Source of the DNA: Amycolatopsis nivea
GTDB taxonomy: Bacteria > Actinomycetota > Actinomycetes > Mycobacteriales > Pseudonocardiaceae
Length of the DNA stretch: 64,000 nt
Direction of reading: 5' to 3'
NCBI RefSeq assembly: GCF_004522235.1
Contig: NZ_SDLT01000035.1
Span: 1-64,000 of the forward strand
Part shown: in pieces, positions 24,079 through 34,353 of the stretch
Numbering within the stretch: the first letter of the stretch is position 1
Layout of the letters: each line of letters opens with the position of its first letter
Program-made: the position numbers and the translations under genes
The notes under the pieces: model-generated
The model's input: the letters and a program-made list of their open reading frames with translations, nothing else
Databases searched by the model: none
What the model was told of the DNA's origin: nothing

Positions 24079-25323
24079 GTGAAAAAGATCAAGGTCGCAG
24101 TGGTAGGCGGCGGCACCGGCGGGTTGTGCCTCGCGCACGGCCTGTCGCGGGCCGGAGTCGAGGTGGCGGTGTACGAGCGCAGCCGCACCCGGACCGAGCG
24201 CTTGCAGGGTTACCGCGTGCACATCGCGCCGATGGGCTCGGCCGCGCTGCATGATTGCCTCCCGCCTGCGGCGTGGGAACAGTTCCTGGCCACGACGGGG
24301 GTCAGCGAAGGCACATTCGGCTTCGTCACCGAGAAGATGCGCGAGTTGGCGGCCTTCGACGCTCCGCCCAGCGCTGACCCGACCGCCGCGCACCATTCGG
24401 TCAGCCGGATTTCGATGCACCAGGTCCTGTCGTCCGGATTGGACGGAATCCTCTGGTACGACAAGGAATTCGTGCGCTACGAGACCGATTCGAAGGGCGT
24501 CGGCCTGCACTTCGCGGATGGCACGACCGCCGAGGCGGACCTGGTCGTCGGTGCGGACGGTGCGAGCTCCCGGGTCCGTGCGCAGCTGTTGCCGCACGCG
24601 AAGCGCGTGGATACCGGAATCCGGACTGTCATCGGCAAATTCCCGCTGACCGAAGCGGCTCGCACGCAGCTTCCGCGGCAACTCGCGACGGCCCCGACGC
24701 TCGTGTTGCCCCCGCCCGGCTGCGGGATGTTCACCGCGCCGCACGAGTTTCCAGCGGCTTCGGTCAACGACGAGACCGCGGTCGTCGACCCGGTGCTGTT
24801 CGACAACACCAGCAGCTACGTGATGTGGTCCTACGGCGCGAAAGCCGATCGCTTCCCGGCCGATCTCGCCGAACTGGACGGTCCCGTCCTCCGTTCGCTG
24901 ATCCTGGACCGGATCCGCGACTGGCATCCGGCGTTCAGCCGGCTGGTGCGGGATTCGCCGGACGGCACGGTGAGCATGCTGCTGATCCGCACGTCGGTGC
25001 CGGTTCGCGACTGGGAGACCGGCCCGGTCACCCTGCTCGGTGACGCCGTGCACAGCATGACGCCGTTCCGCGGCATCGGCGCGAACATCGCTCTGCGCGA
25101 TGCACAAGTGTTGTGCCGCAACCTTTCCCATGGCGGCGACATGACCGCTGCGGTCGCCGATTACGAGCGGCAGATGCGGAAGTGCGCGTACCCGCAAGTG
25201 CGTGGTTCGCTCCGCAGCGCTAAGCAGTTCGTGACGGAAAGCCGGTTCAGCCGCGGGATGACACGCGCGTCGATGACCGCGCTGGGAGCGGCCCTCTCGC
25301 TGCGACGGAAACTGCGCGGCTGA
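24079..25323 (+). CDS. FAD-dependent (class A) monooxygenase
   Basis: A 414-residue flavoprotein hydroxylase. The FAD dinucleotide fold is VAVVGGGTGGLCLAHGL at the N-terminus, the DG-type segment is VVGADGASSRVR near 170, and the second FAD motif is LLGDAVHSMTPFRGIGANIA near 320. Start: GTG at 24079 has GAGAGGGG at good spacing; ATG 24073 is possible but too close to that site, and ATG 24052 abuts the operator. Relatives hydroxylate aromatic or polyketide substrates or inactivate antibiotics (TetX, Rox types). The paired repressor suggests xenobiotic inducibility. Confidence 0.87.
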   Translation: MKKIKVAVVGGGTGGLCLAHGLSRAGVEVAVYERSRTRTERLQGYRVHIAPMGSAALHDCLPPAAWEQFLATTGVSEGTFGFVTEKMRELAAFDAPPSADPTAAHHSVSRISMHQVLSSGLDGILWYDKEFVRYETDSKGVGLHFADGTTAEADLVVGADGASSRVRAQLLPHAKRVDTGIRTVIGKFPLTEAARTQLPRQLATAPTLVLPPPGCGMFTAPHEFPAASVNDETAVVDPVLFDNTSSYVMWSYGAKADRFPADLAELDGPVLRSLILDRIRDWHPAFSRLVRDSPDGTVSMLLIRTSVPVRDWETGPVTLLGDAVHSMTPFRGIGANIALRDAQVLCRNLSHGGDMTAAVADYERQMRKCAYPQVRGSLRSAKQFVTESRFSRGMTRASMTALGAALSLRRKLRG

Positions 25324-25325
25324 CG

Positions 25326-25802
25326 TCAGCCCGCGCCGTACCAGCGTCCGCCCGGTGGCATGGCGTACTCCGTGTACAGAAGGGCAGCCAGGGTTTGCCA
25401 GCCGGCTTTGTCGGCGGTGAACGTCCGGCCGCCCGGCGCGATCAGCACAGCCCGGCCGTTCGCGTCGGCGACCAGCGAAATCGGTATCCGGTACTCGTCG
25501 TAGTCGTGCCGCACGAGCCAGCGCCACCCGATCGTGAACCGGCGGCGCGCGGACACCGGATACCGCACGTCGAGGTCGGAAACCCCGGTGCCCGCGATCG
25601 TCCACAGCGGAGTGACGCGAAGTCCGGCGAGATGCACGAGCTGCGGTTTCTTGCCGTCCGGTTCGAAGCGATAGTACGGCCGCCTGCACCAGCGCTCCCA
25701 CCGCAGCCGCCGTCGTTCGCGGCGGATCGGACCGTGCAGCCGGGACCGTGCTTCCTCCAGCAGCGCGAGGGCACGGGCGTAGTCGGGATCGTTGCGGGAC
25801 AC
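25326..25802 (-). CDS. hypothetical protein at the end of the alicyclic acid operon
   Basis: A 158-residue soluble protein with no family I recognise. The N-terminal ~50 residues are helical and very basic (RRERRRLRWERWCRRPYY); the rest looks beta-rich with several Trp/Tyr (RFTIGWRWLVRHDYDEYRI). No signal peptide or membrane segment. It follows the CoA ligase after 28 bp on the same strand, so it is probably the last gene of that operon. A substrate-binding or accessory role is a guess only. Confidence 0.6.
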   Translation of the reverse strand: MSRNDPDYARALALLEEARSRLHGPIRRERRRLRWERWCRRPYYRFEPDGKKPQLVHLAGLRVTPLWTIAGTGVSDLDVRYPVSARRRFTIGWRWLVRHDYDEYRIPISLVADANGRAVLIAPGGRTFTADKAGWQTLAALLYTEYAMPPGGRWYGAG

Positions 25803-25830
25803 GAGATTCTCCCCTCTCTCGCGCCCGAAG

Positions 25831-27453
<1,623 letters not shown>

Positions 27454-27466
27454 GGCGGGCTCCGGG

Positions 27467-28201
27467 TCAGCTCATGGTGAGGCCGCCGCTGACGCTGACG
27501 GTCTGGCCGGTGACGTAGGCGGCCTCGTCGGAGGCCAGGAAGGCGACCACGTTCGCGATGTCGGACGGCTGCGCGAGCCGCCGGAACGGGATGGCTTTCG
27601 TCAGTGCTTCGCGCAGCTTCGGGTTGTCGCCGCCGAGCGAGGCGAACAGTTCGGTGTCCGCGGGACCAGGGCAGACGACGTTGGCGTTGACCGTGCTGCG
27701 CGCCAGTTCCCGGGCGATCGACTTCGTGAACGCGATGATGCCGCCCTTCGCCGCCGAGTACACCGCCTCGCCCGACGAGCCGACGCGACCGGCGTCCGAG
27801 GCGATGTTGACCACGGACCCGAAACCCTGCTCGACCATCACCGGCAGCACTTCCCGGCAGGTGTTGAGCACGCCGTAGAGATTGATCTGCACGACGCGGT
27901 CCCAATCGGCGCGGTCGGACTCGACGAACGGACCCGCCTTGTCCCAGCCGGCGTTGTTGACCAGCACGTCGATCCGGCCGAACTGCGCGCGAACCTGCTC
28001 GACCGCGCCGGCGACGGATTCGGGGGAGGTGACGTCGGTCTTCACGCCGATCCCGCCGATCGCGGCCGCGGTTTCCTTCGCGGTGGTCTCGTTGATGTCG
28101 CTGACCACGACGGTCGCGCCCTCGGCGGCCAGCTTCTCGGCGATACCTCGGCCGATGCCCTGGCCCGCGCCGGTCACGATGACGACTTTGTCCTTGAGCA
28201 T
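27467..28201 (-). CDS. badH: SDR dehydrogenase, probably 2-hydroxycyclohexanecarboxyl-CoA dehydrogenase
   Basis: A 244-residue NAD(P)-dependent short-chain dehydrogenase. Cofactor motif TGAGQGIGRG, structural NNAG, catalytic Ser and the YxxxK pair in VYSAAKGG. The stretches NIASDAGRVGSSGEAVYSAA and CPGPADTELFA and the C-terminus SVSGGLTMS closely match what I remember of R. palustris BadH, which oxidises 2-hydroxycyclohexane-1-carboxyl-CoA to the 2-keto thioester. It lies 13 bp before aliA and 10 bp after the dehydrogenase gene. Confidence 0.8.
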   Translation of the reverse strand: MLKDKVVIVTGAGQGIGRGIAEKLAAEGATVVVSDINETTAKETAAAIGGIGVKTDVTSPESVAGAVEQVRAQFGRIDVLVNNAGWDKAGPFVESDRADWDRVVQINLYGVLNTCREVLPVMVEQGFGSVVNIASDAGRVGSSGEAVYSAAKGGIIAFTKSIARELARSTVNANVVCPGPADTELFASLGGDNPKLREALTKAIPFRRLAQPSDIANVVAFLASDEAAYVTGQTVSVSGGLTMS

Positions 28202-28211
28202 GGTGCTCTCC

Positions 28212-29357
28212 TTAGGGTGCGTAGGCGCGGCCGAGCAGGTTGCGCGCGATGACGAGCTTCGACACCTGCGCGGTGCCGTCGCCGATTTCGAGGCCGATCA
28301 CGTCGCGAAGCCGTTGACCGACCGGGCTTTCGCTGGAGTACCCGAGGTGCCCGAACGTCAGCAGGCACTGGTGGATGGTCTCGGCGGCGAGCTTCGGCGC
28401 CCAGAACTTCGCCATCGCGGCCTCGGTGCTGTGCTCGGCGTCGTTGTCCTTGCGCCACAACGCCTCGTAACAGACGTGCCGGGCGCCGCGCAGGTACGTC
28501 GCCTGCTCAGCGAGCGGGAACGCGACGCCCTGAAAGGTGCCGATCGGACTGCCGAACGCTTCGCGGTCGCGAGACCACTGCAACGCCTCGTCGAGAGAAA
28601 CCTGCGCTGCGCCAAGGCAGGCGAGCCCGATGATCGCGCGCGAGTAGTCGAAACCTTGCATCACGGAGACGAACCCCTGGCCTTCTCCGCCGACCAACGC
28701 TTCCTTCGGGACGGGCAGCCCGTCGAAGTGCAGGGAAGCGCGGCCGATCGCCCGGCTGCCGAGGTCGTCGAACGCTGCCCGCGAGACGTACGCGTCGTCC
28801 AGTTCGACCCAGAACGCACTGACGCCGCGAGCGCCCGGGCCGCCGGTGCGGGCGAGCACGAGCGCGACGTCGGCGGACATGCCCAAGGTGATCGACGTTT
28901 TCTCGCCGGTGAGCCGCCAGCCGTCGCCGTCCGGTTCGGCCTTCATCTCCAGCTTCGCGGCGTCGGTGCCGTGTCCGGGTTCGGTGATGCAGAACGCAGG
29001 CACGACCTCGCCGGACGCGATCGGCGGCAGCCACGCGGCCTGCTGCTCCTCGGTCGCGTTGCGGGTGAGGATGTCGCTGACCAGCGCGCTGACGATGATC
29101 AGGTAAGCCGCGTTGAAGTCGCCGCGCGCGACCTCTTCGGCCGCCATCCCGGCGACAATCGCGCTGGCCTCCTGGCCGCCGTGCCGTTCCGGGATGCGCA
29201 AGCCAGTCAGGCCCATCGAGGCCAGGTCCGCGACGAGCTGGGGTCGCAGCTTCGCCGCCTTGTCGTCGGATTGGTAATGCGGTGCAAGGACTTTCGTTGC
29301 GAACCGGCGCAGCTCGTGCCGGTAAGCGTCCTCGTCGCCGGTGAAGGTGAAGTCCAT
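28212..29357 (-). CDS. aliB: acyl-CoA dehydrogenase, probably cyclohexanecarboxyl-CoA dehydrogenase
   Basis: A 381-residue FAD enzyme that would introduce the ring double bond. Typical segments: AFCITEPGHGTDAAKLEM (FAD/substrate loop), GEKTSITLGMSADVALVLAR, DREAFGSPIGTFQGVAF, and a C-terminal ending EIGDGTAQVSKLVIARNLLG where such enzymes bind FAD. The ATG at 29357 lies 2 bp after the badI stop; the longer open frame is a shadow over badI. Substrate assignment comes from the operon. Confidence 0.82.
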   Translation of the reverse strand: MDFTFTGDEDAYRHELRRFATKVLAPHYQSDDKAAKLRPQLVADLASMGLTGLRIPERHGGQEASAIVAGMAAEEVARGDFNAAYLIIVSALVSDILTRNATEEQQAAWLPPIASGEVVPAFCITEPGHGTDAAKLEMKAEPDGDGWRLTGEKTSITLGMSADVALVLARTGGPGARGVSAFWVELDDAYVSRAAFDDLGSRAIGRASLHFDGLPVPKEALVGGEGQGFVSVMQGFDYSRAIIGLACLGAAQVSLDEALQWSRDREAFGSPIGTFQGVAFPLAEQATYLRGARHVCYEALWRKDNDAEHSTEAAMAKFWAPKLAAETIHQCLLTFGHLGYSSESPVGQRLRDVIGLEIGDGTAQVSKLVIARNLLGRAYAP

Positions 29358-29359
29358 GG

Positions 29360-30154
29360 TCAGTGCCAGTTCACGTGCGAGACGAAGTCCGGCTTGCGCT
29401 TCTCCGCAAACGCTTGCGCACCCTCCAAGCCTTCCGGCGAGGCAGTGAACAGGTCGAGCGCGGACATGGCCAAATTGGACAGTCCGGCCTGGTGGTCGGT
29501 GTCCGCGTTGAAGGACTGCTTGAGAAAGCGCAGTGCGGTCGGGCTTTTCTCGGCGGCTTCGCCGGCCCACGCCTTGGCGGTCTTGAGCAGTTCGCCCGGC
29601 GGGACGACGGCGTTGACCAGACCCATCCGCTCCGCCTCGGCCGCGTCGTACTGGCGGCAGAAGAACCAGATCTCGCGCGCCTTCTTCTCGCCGACGACCC
29701 GAGCGAGATAAGCCGAGCCGAACCCGGCGTCGAACGACCCGACCCGCGGACCGGCCTGGCCGAACCGCGCGGTCTCGCTGGCGATCGTGACGTCGCACAG
29801 GACGTGCAGCACGTGCCCGCCGCCGACCGCGACGCCGTTGACCGCGGCGATCACCGGCTTCGGGATGTCGCGGATGAGCTTGTGCAGGTTGCCGATCTCG
29901 AACATGCCGCTCTCGGTCGGGCCGTAGTCGCCGGTCTCCGCGCGCTGTTTGACGTCGCCGCCGGTGCAGAACGCTTTCTCGCCGGCGCCGGTGAGGATCA
30001 CCGCCTGCACGTGCTTGTCCGCCCACGCCAAGCGGAACGCCTTGATCAGCTCGTCGACCGTCCGCCCGCGGAAGGCGTTGTAGCGCTCCGGCCGGTCGAT
30101 CGTGACGACCGCGGCCGGACCGTCGATCTCGTACCGGATGTCCTCGAACTCCAT
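29360..30154 (-). CDS. badI: 2-ketocyclohexanecarboxyl-CoA hydrolase (crotonase fold)
   Basis: A 264-residue crotonase-superfamily enzyme that cleaves the ring of 2-ketocyclohexanecarboxyl-CoA to pimelyl-CoA. MEFEDIRYEI, NAFRGRTVDELIKAF, GAGEKAFCTGGD, FGQAGPRVGSFDAGFGSAYL, VVGEKKAREIWFFCR and SFNADTDHQAG match R. palustris BadI segment by segment from memory, beyond generic enoyl-CoA hydratases. ATG 30154 with GGGAG upstream is chosen; the frame is open further. It is the first gene of the operon, divergent from a TetR gene. Confidence 0.82.
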   Translation of the reverse strand: MEFEDIRYEIDGPAAVVTIDRPERYNAFRGRTVDELIKAFRLAWADKHVQAVILTGAGEKAFCTGGDVKQRAETGDYGPTESGMFEIGNLHKLIRDIPKPVIAAVNGVAVGGGHVLHVLCDVTIASETARFGQAGPRVGSFDAGFGSAYLARVVGEKKAREIWFFCRQYDAAEAERMGLVNAVVPPGELLKTAKAWAGEAAEKSPTALRFLKQSFNADTDHQAGLSNLAMSALDLFTASPEGLEGAQAFAEKRKPDFVSHVNWH

Positions 30155-30193
30155 CGTTCGCTCCCGTCTGTCGTCTGACCACGGTGACAAAAT

Positions 30194-30229
30194 TTGACTG
30201 TCGAGTCAAGAGTTGAACTTACAGTCAAC
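30194..30229. promoter_or_regulatory. paired TTGAC-type palindromes, likely TetR operator
   Basis: TTGACT-GTCG-AGTCAA (30194-30209) and GTTGA-8 bp-TCAAC (30212-30229) lie side by side in the 115-bp gap between badI and tetR. The outer half-sites TTGACTGT and ACAGTCAA also form an 8-bp pair. Such a pattern fits an autoregulated TetR repressor controlling a divergent acyl-CoA operon. Confidence 0.65.
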
Positions 30230-30269
30230 CGGTAGGCTTCCGGGACAGCGGAAAACCGGGAGGAGCAGG

Positions 30270-30893
30270 ATGGGCGCGGTGAAACCGCCGTCCGAGCGCG
30301 TGCGGCGCAAGCGGGGCAAGCGGATCCAGGAGATCCTGACGGCGGCGGCCGAACTGTTCGGCGAACGCGGCTACGACGCGGTGAGCCTGGAGCACGTCGC
30401 CGAGCGCCTGGACGTCACGAAGGGCTCGCTGTACTACTACTTCTCCAGCAAGGACGAGCTGGGCACAGCGGCGATCGAGACGCTCGGCGACGAGTGGACG
30501 GCCCGGCTGGAGCAGTTGCTCGACCGCACCGAGGGCACGCCGGAAGCCCGGCTGCGCGCGCTGATCCACGAACACGTCACGATCGCGGTCAACGACTATC
30601 CGGCGGCGCTGCGGCTGTTCTTGATGCCGCGCGAGTGGCCGAGCGCGCAACGCGAGCGCATCAAGGAACTCCGCCTCCGCCACGACGCGCTTTTCCGCGC
30701 GCTGATCGAGGAGGGCGTGGCGAGCGGCGAGTTCACCGTCACCAGCGTCGACACCGTGCTGCAGTGCATGCACGCCGCGATGAGCCAGGCGCCGACGTGG
30801 TGCGGTGAACTGCCGTCCGCCGCGCGGGGGAAAGCCGTGGACGAGGTCGCCGATACATTGCTGGCGCTCGTCCACATCGGACAGTCCGGCTAG
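30270..30893 (+). CDS. TetR-family regulator of the alicyclic acid operon
   Basis: A 207-residue repressor. The HTH lies at ~15-60 (RIQEILTAAAELFGERGYDA..VAERLDVTKGSLYYYFSSKDEL). The C-terminal domain is of the type seen in FadR/KstR2-like and other acyl-CoA-responsive TetR proteins. ATG 30270 is preceded by GGGAGGAG. Divergent from badI with a palindrome-rich gap. The inferred ligand is a CoA thioester from the pathway. Confidence 0.85.
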   Translation: MGAVKPPSERVRRKRGKRIQEILTAAAELFGERGYDAVSLEHVAERLDVTKGSLYYYFSSKDELGTAAIETLGDEWTARLEQLLDRTEGTPEARLRALIHEHVTIAVNDYPAALRLFLMPREWPSAQRERIKELRLRHDALFRALIEEGVASGEFTVTSVDTVLQCMHAAMSQAPTWCGELPSAARGKAVDEVADTLLALVHIGQSG

Positions 30894-30906
30894 CTCGAAC
30901 GGTGTG

Positions 30907-32625
30907 CTAGAGGCGGCGCGGGGCTTCGATGCCGAGCAACGCCAAGCCCTGCACGAGTGTGCGCGACGTGAGCGTGGCCAGCTGTACCCGCGAAGCGCGC
31001 AGCTCTGGCGTTTCCGCGATCAGCACCGGGCACTGTTCGTAGAAGCGCGAGAAGGTGACGGCGGTGTCGTACAGGTACGTACACAGCTTGTGCGGCGCGT
31101 ACGCGGACGTCGCCGCGCTGATCGCTTCGCTGAACCGCAGCAGCGTCAGCGCGAGCGCGCGTTCCGCAGGCTCCTGAAGCAGGATCGGTGCGTCCTCGTC
31201 AGGCTCTCCGGCTTTGGCGAGGATCGACTCGATCCGCGCGTGCGCGTACTGCAGGTAGACGGACGTGTTGCCGTCCTTGGCGAGCATGCGGTCCCAGTCG
31301 AACACGTAGTCGCGTTCGCGGTCGCTGGAAAGGTCGGCGTACTTCACCGCGCCGATCCCGACCGCGCGCGCGACTTCCTGCTGCTCTTCCTTGCTGAGTT
31401 CGCTCCGCTCGGCAACGACTTCCGCGGCCTGCGCCACGGCTTCGTCGAGCAGGCTGGAGAGCTTGATCGTCTCGCCGGCGCGGGTGCGCATCACCTTGCC
31501 GTCCGCGCCGAGGATCGAGCCGAACCCGATGTGCTCGGCGTGCACGCCGTCGAGCCAGCCGGCCGCACGGGCCACCGCGAAGATCATCGCGAAGTGCTGC
31601 GCCTGCGGGGTGCCGACGACGTACAGCAGGTCGGTCGCGCCGCGCTCGGCGGTCCAATACCGGATGGTGGCGAGGTCGGTGGCCGCGTAGCCGTAGCCGC
31701 CGTCGCGCTTGCGGACGATCAGCGGGAGACGGTCGCCCTCGCGGTTGGTGAAGCCTTCCGGGAACACGCAGACCGCGCCGTCGCTGATTTCGGTGAGGCC
31801 GTCGGCCTCGAGTTCGTCGACGACCTCGCCCAGGTACGGGTTGTAGAAGCTTTCGCCGTAGATGTCTTCGTCGGTGAGCGTGATGCCGAGCTTGCGGTAG
31901 GCCGCGTTGAAGTGCCGTGTCGATTCGTCGACGAGTTCCTGCCAGAAAGCGAGCGTGTCCGGGTCGCCGCCCTGGAGTTTCACCACCCGCTCGCGGGAGC
32001 GGGTCGCGAACGCCTCGTCGGCGTCGAACTTCCGGCGCGCGGCCTGGTAGAACGCGTTGAGGTCGCTGCGGTCGCCGGACGGTTCGTCCAGATGATGCTC
32101 GATGAGCATGCCGAACGGCGTGCCCCAGTCGCCGAGATGGTTGTGCGGCAGCACCTCGTGCCCGACGAAGCGCAGCAACCTGCTGATCGCGTCGCCGAGC
32201 ACCGTGGAACGCAGATGCCCGACGTGCATTTCCTTGGCGACGTTGGGACTGCTGTAGTCGAGCGCGACCCGGCGCGGCTGCTCGGCTTCGGCCACCCCGA
32301 GCCGGTCGTCGCGGGCCTGCTCGGCGACGCGCTGCTCGAGCCATTCCCGTCGCAGCACGAAGTTCAGGAATCCCGGCCCGGCGATCTCCGGCCGGTCGGC
32401 GACCCCGTCCAGCTCCAGGTTCTCGACGATCCCGGCCGCGACCTCGCGGGGCGGTTTGCCAAGCCGTTTGCCGAGGCTCATCGCCAGGTTGCACTGGTAG
32501 TCGACACCGTCGCGAGTGGACACCGCGATGAGGGCCGCGGACGGGTCGAGGTCGACATCGAACGCGCGGCGGAGCGCTGCCACCACGCGTCGGGCCAGTT
32601 CCTCACTAACCTCGGGCTTGCGCAC
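30907..32625 (-). CDS. argS: arginyl-tRNA synthetase
   Basis: A 572-residue class I synthetase charging tRNA-Arg. The N-terminal ArgRS domain (~1-90, ending GPGFLNFVL) is followed by the HIGH-type motif HVGHLRSTVLGD. A canonical KMSK is replaced by GKVMRTRAGETIKL, as in many ArgRS enzymes. The DALR anticodon-binding domain ends ALLGIEAPRRL. It stands alone, not beside lysA-thrA where actinomycete argS commonly lies, so the genome may carry a second argS. Convergent with the TetR gene, 13 bp apart. Confidence 0.93.
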   Translation of the reverse strand: MRKPEVSEELARRVVAALRRAFDVDLDPSAALIAVSTRDGVDYQCNLAMSLGKRLGKPPREVAAGIVENLELDGVADRPEIAGPGFLNFVLRREWLEQRVAEQARDDRLGVAEAEQPRRVALDYSSPNVAKEMHVGHLRSTVLGDAISRLLRFVGHEVLPHNHLGDWGTPFGMLIEHHLDEPSGDRSDLNAFYQAARRKFDADEAFATRSRERVVKLQGGDPDTLAFWQELVDESTRHFNAAYRKLGITLTDEDIYGESFYNPYLGEVVDELEADGLTEISDGAVCVFPEGFTNREGDRLPLIVRKRDGGYGYAATDLATIRYWTAERGATDLLYVVGTPQAQHFAMIFAVARAAGWLDGVHAEHIGFGSILGADGKVMRTRAGETIKLSSLLDEAVAQAAEVVAERSELSKEEQQEVARAVGIGAVKYADLSSDRERDYVFDWDRMLAKDGNTSVYLQYAHARIESILAKAGEPDEDAPILLQEPAERALALTLLRFSEAISAATSAYAPHKLCTYLYDTAVTFSRFYEQCPVLIAETPELRASRVQLATLTSRTLVQGLALLGIEAPRRL

Positions 32626-32682
32626 GGTGTCCCTCCTTCGCGTAGTCGATCGTTGAAGCCTACCGACCGCGCGCGAGCGGGT

Positions 32683-33972
32683 TTACCGCAGTTCACTGCC
32701 CTTCGTTTCGGGCATCCGGAGGATCACGAAGAACGCGATCGCCGCCCCGACAGCGACGTACCAGAAGAAGGCAGTGGCAGCACCGGCCGCGGACAGCGCG
32801 CTGAGCACGAGCGGCGCGGTCCCGCCGAACACGGCGACGGTCAGGTTGTACCAGGCGCCGATGCCGAGCCCGCGGAGTTCGGTGGGGAAGAGCTCGCTCA
32901 TGATCGCCGGGGCGAGCGAGGTCATCGCGGTGTAGAGCGCGAGGCCGACGCAGAACACGATGAGCAGATTCCAAAACCCGGGCCGCACGAGGTAGGAGAG
33001 CGGGACGATCACGAGTGCCGTCGCGCCGGACCAGACCAGCAGCTGAGGCCGCCGCCCGTGCCGGTCCGCGAGGGCTCCCATCGGGTACTGGAGGACGACG
33101 AAGAGCGCGGTCGCGATGGAAAGCGCGAGGAAGGTGTCGACGTCGTTCGCGCCGCGCCCCTTGACGGCGAAGGACGTGAGGGCGCTGAAGAAGGTGTAGT
33201 AGCAGAGCGTCGAGAGCATCGAGAACCCGATGAGCTGCCCGACCGCCTTGGGATGCTGGGTGATCGTGGTGAGCAACGGCCGCTCAACGCGTCGCGCGGT
33301 CTCCTTTTTCTCGTGGTACAGCTCGGTTTCCGCGAGACTGCGGCGCAACCACAGCCCGACCAGCCCAAGCACCCCGCCGAGCAGGAACGGAATCCGCCAG
33401 CCGAACGAGCTGAGGTGCGCCTTGTCCATCGTGCGGGCGAGCACGAACCCGAGCACGGTCGCGATGAGGACCGCGGACCCGGTGGAGATGTAAAAGAACG
33501 AGGAGTAGCGCCCCCGACGTTCCTTGGGCGCGACCTCGCCGAGGTACGCGGAAGCGTTGGAAACCTCGCCGCCGAGCGAAAGCCCCTGCGCGATCCGCGC
33601 GAGCAGGAGGAGAATCGGAGCCAGCCACCCGACCTGCGCGAACGTGGGCAGCAGCCCGATCGCGACCGACCCGCCCGCCATCAGCGAAATAGTGAGAATC
33701 ATGGCGGGCTTGCGCCCGTGCACGTCGGCGAACCGTCCGAGCAGCACGCCGCCGAGCGGCCGGAAGAAGAACGCGAGCGCGTAAGTGGCGAACGTGTTGA
33801 TCAGCGCGAGCGTTTCGTTGCCAGGAGGGAAGAACGCGCCGGCGAAGTAGATGCTGAAGGTCGCGTAGATCGTCCAGTCGAACCACTCGAGCGCATTGCC
33901 CGCACTGGCAGCGAACAACTTCCGCACCGGCAACCGATGCCGGGCAATGCCTTCGGTCGTCGAACCGGCCAT
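32683..33972 (-). CDS. MFS transporter, metabolite:H+ symporter (MHS) type
   Basis: A 429-residue 12-helix permease. Cytoplasmic loop 2-3 signature GRFADVHGRKPAM, the MHS-type GLSLGGEVSNASAYLGE in helix 5, and loop 8-9 ADRHGRRPQ are visible. Family members import shikimate, proline/betaine, alpha-ketoglutarate or citrate. GGAGG 7 nt before the ATG fixes the start at 33972. Substrate unknown; proximity to the alicyclic acid genes makes a carboxylate tempting but argS lies between. Confidence 0.87.
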   Translation of the reverse strand: MAGSTTEGIARHRLPVRKLFAASAGNALEWFDWTIYATFSIYFAGAFFPPGNETLALINTFATYALAFFFRPLGGVLLGRFADVHGRKPAMILTISLMAGGSVAIGLLPTFAQVGWLAPILLLLARIAQGLSLGGEVSNASAYLGEVAPKERRGRYSSFFYISTGSAVLIATVLGFVLARTMDKAHLSSFGWRIPFLLGGVLGLVGLWLRRSLAETELYHEKKETARRVERPLLTTITQHPKAVGQLIGFSMLSTLCYYTFFSALTSFAVKGRGANDVDTFLALSIATALFVVLQYPMGALADRHGRRPQLLVWSGATALVIVPLSYLVRPGFWNLLIVFCVGLALYTAMTSLAPAIMSELFPTELRGLGIGAWYNLTVAVFGGTAPLVLSALSAAGAATAFFWYVAVGAAIAFFVILRMPETKGSELR

Positions 33973-34102
33973 CGGGCAACCTCCACACGTCCGCACGGGC
34001 GGAACGGGACTTTGCCAGAAATGCCCGGAGATCGGTAGATCTCGGGGAAGGATGGCAGTTGGTGCTTGTCCCACTGCGGTGTGTGACGCGGGATCGCGTT
34101 TG

Positions 34103-34235
34103 CTGCACAGGATCGTGCGGTGGTGCAGGCTGCAGAGGATCGTGCGATGGCGGAAGCTGCACAGGATCGTGCGGTGGTGAGGGCGCAGAGGGTCGTGCGA
34201 TGGCGGAAGCTGCGCGGGCTCGTGCGGTGGTGCAG
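34103..34235. repeat. five-copy 27-bp tandem repeat
   Basis: The core GATCGTGCGG (with A/G and G/C variants) starts at 34111, 34138, 34165, 34191 and 34218: spacings 27, 27, 26, 27. Alternate units end GGTGGTGCAG or GATGGCGGAAG, so the higher-order period is ~54 bp. Confidence 0.85.
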
Positions 34236-34323
34236 GCGTTGCCGCGCGGCAAATGCGCGGTGGCGCAGGCGCGCACGCCGCTTCGCGCGAGGCTGGCAGC
34301 CGGGCTGGTTGGCAGATGCTCGT

Positions 34324-34353
34324 CCCCGCCCCGCCCCGCCCCGCCCCGCCCCG
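34324..34353. repeat. (CCCCG)6 microsatellite
   Basis: Six perfect 5-bp units. Likely to slip during replication; no gene reads through it. Confidence 0.9.

Noticed and set aside
30805..34038. 1077-codon plus-strand open frame
   Set aside because: Antisense to argS and the MHS transporter, both of which have full family motifs.
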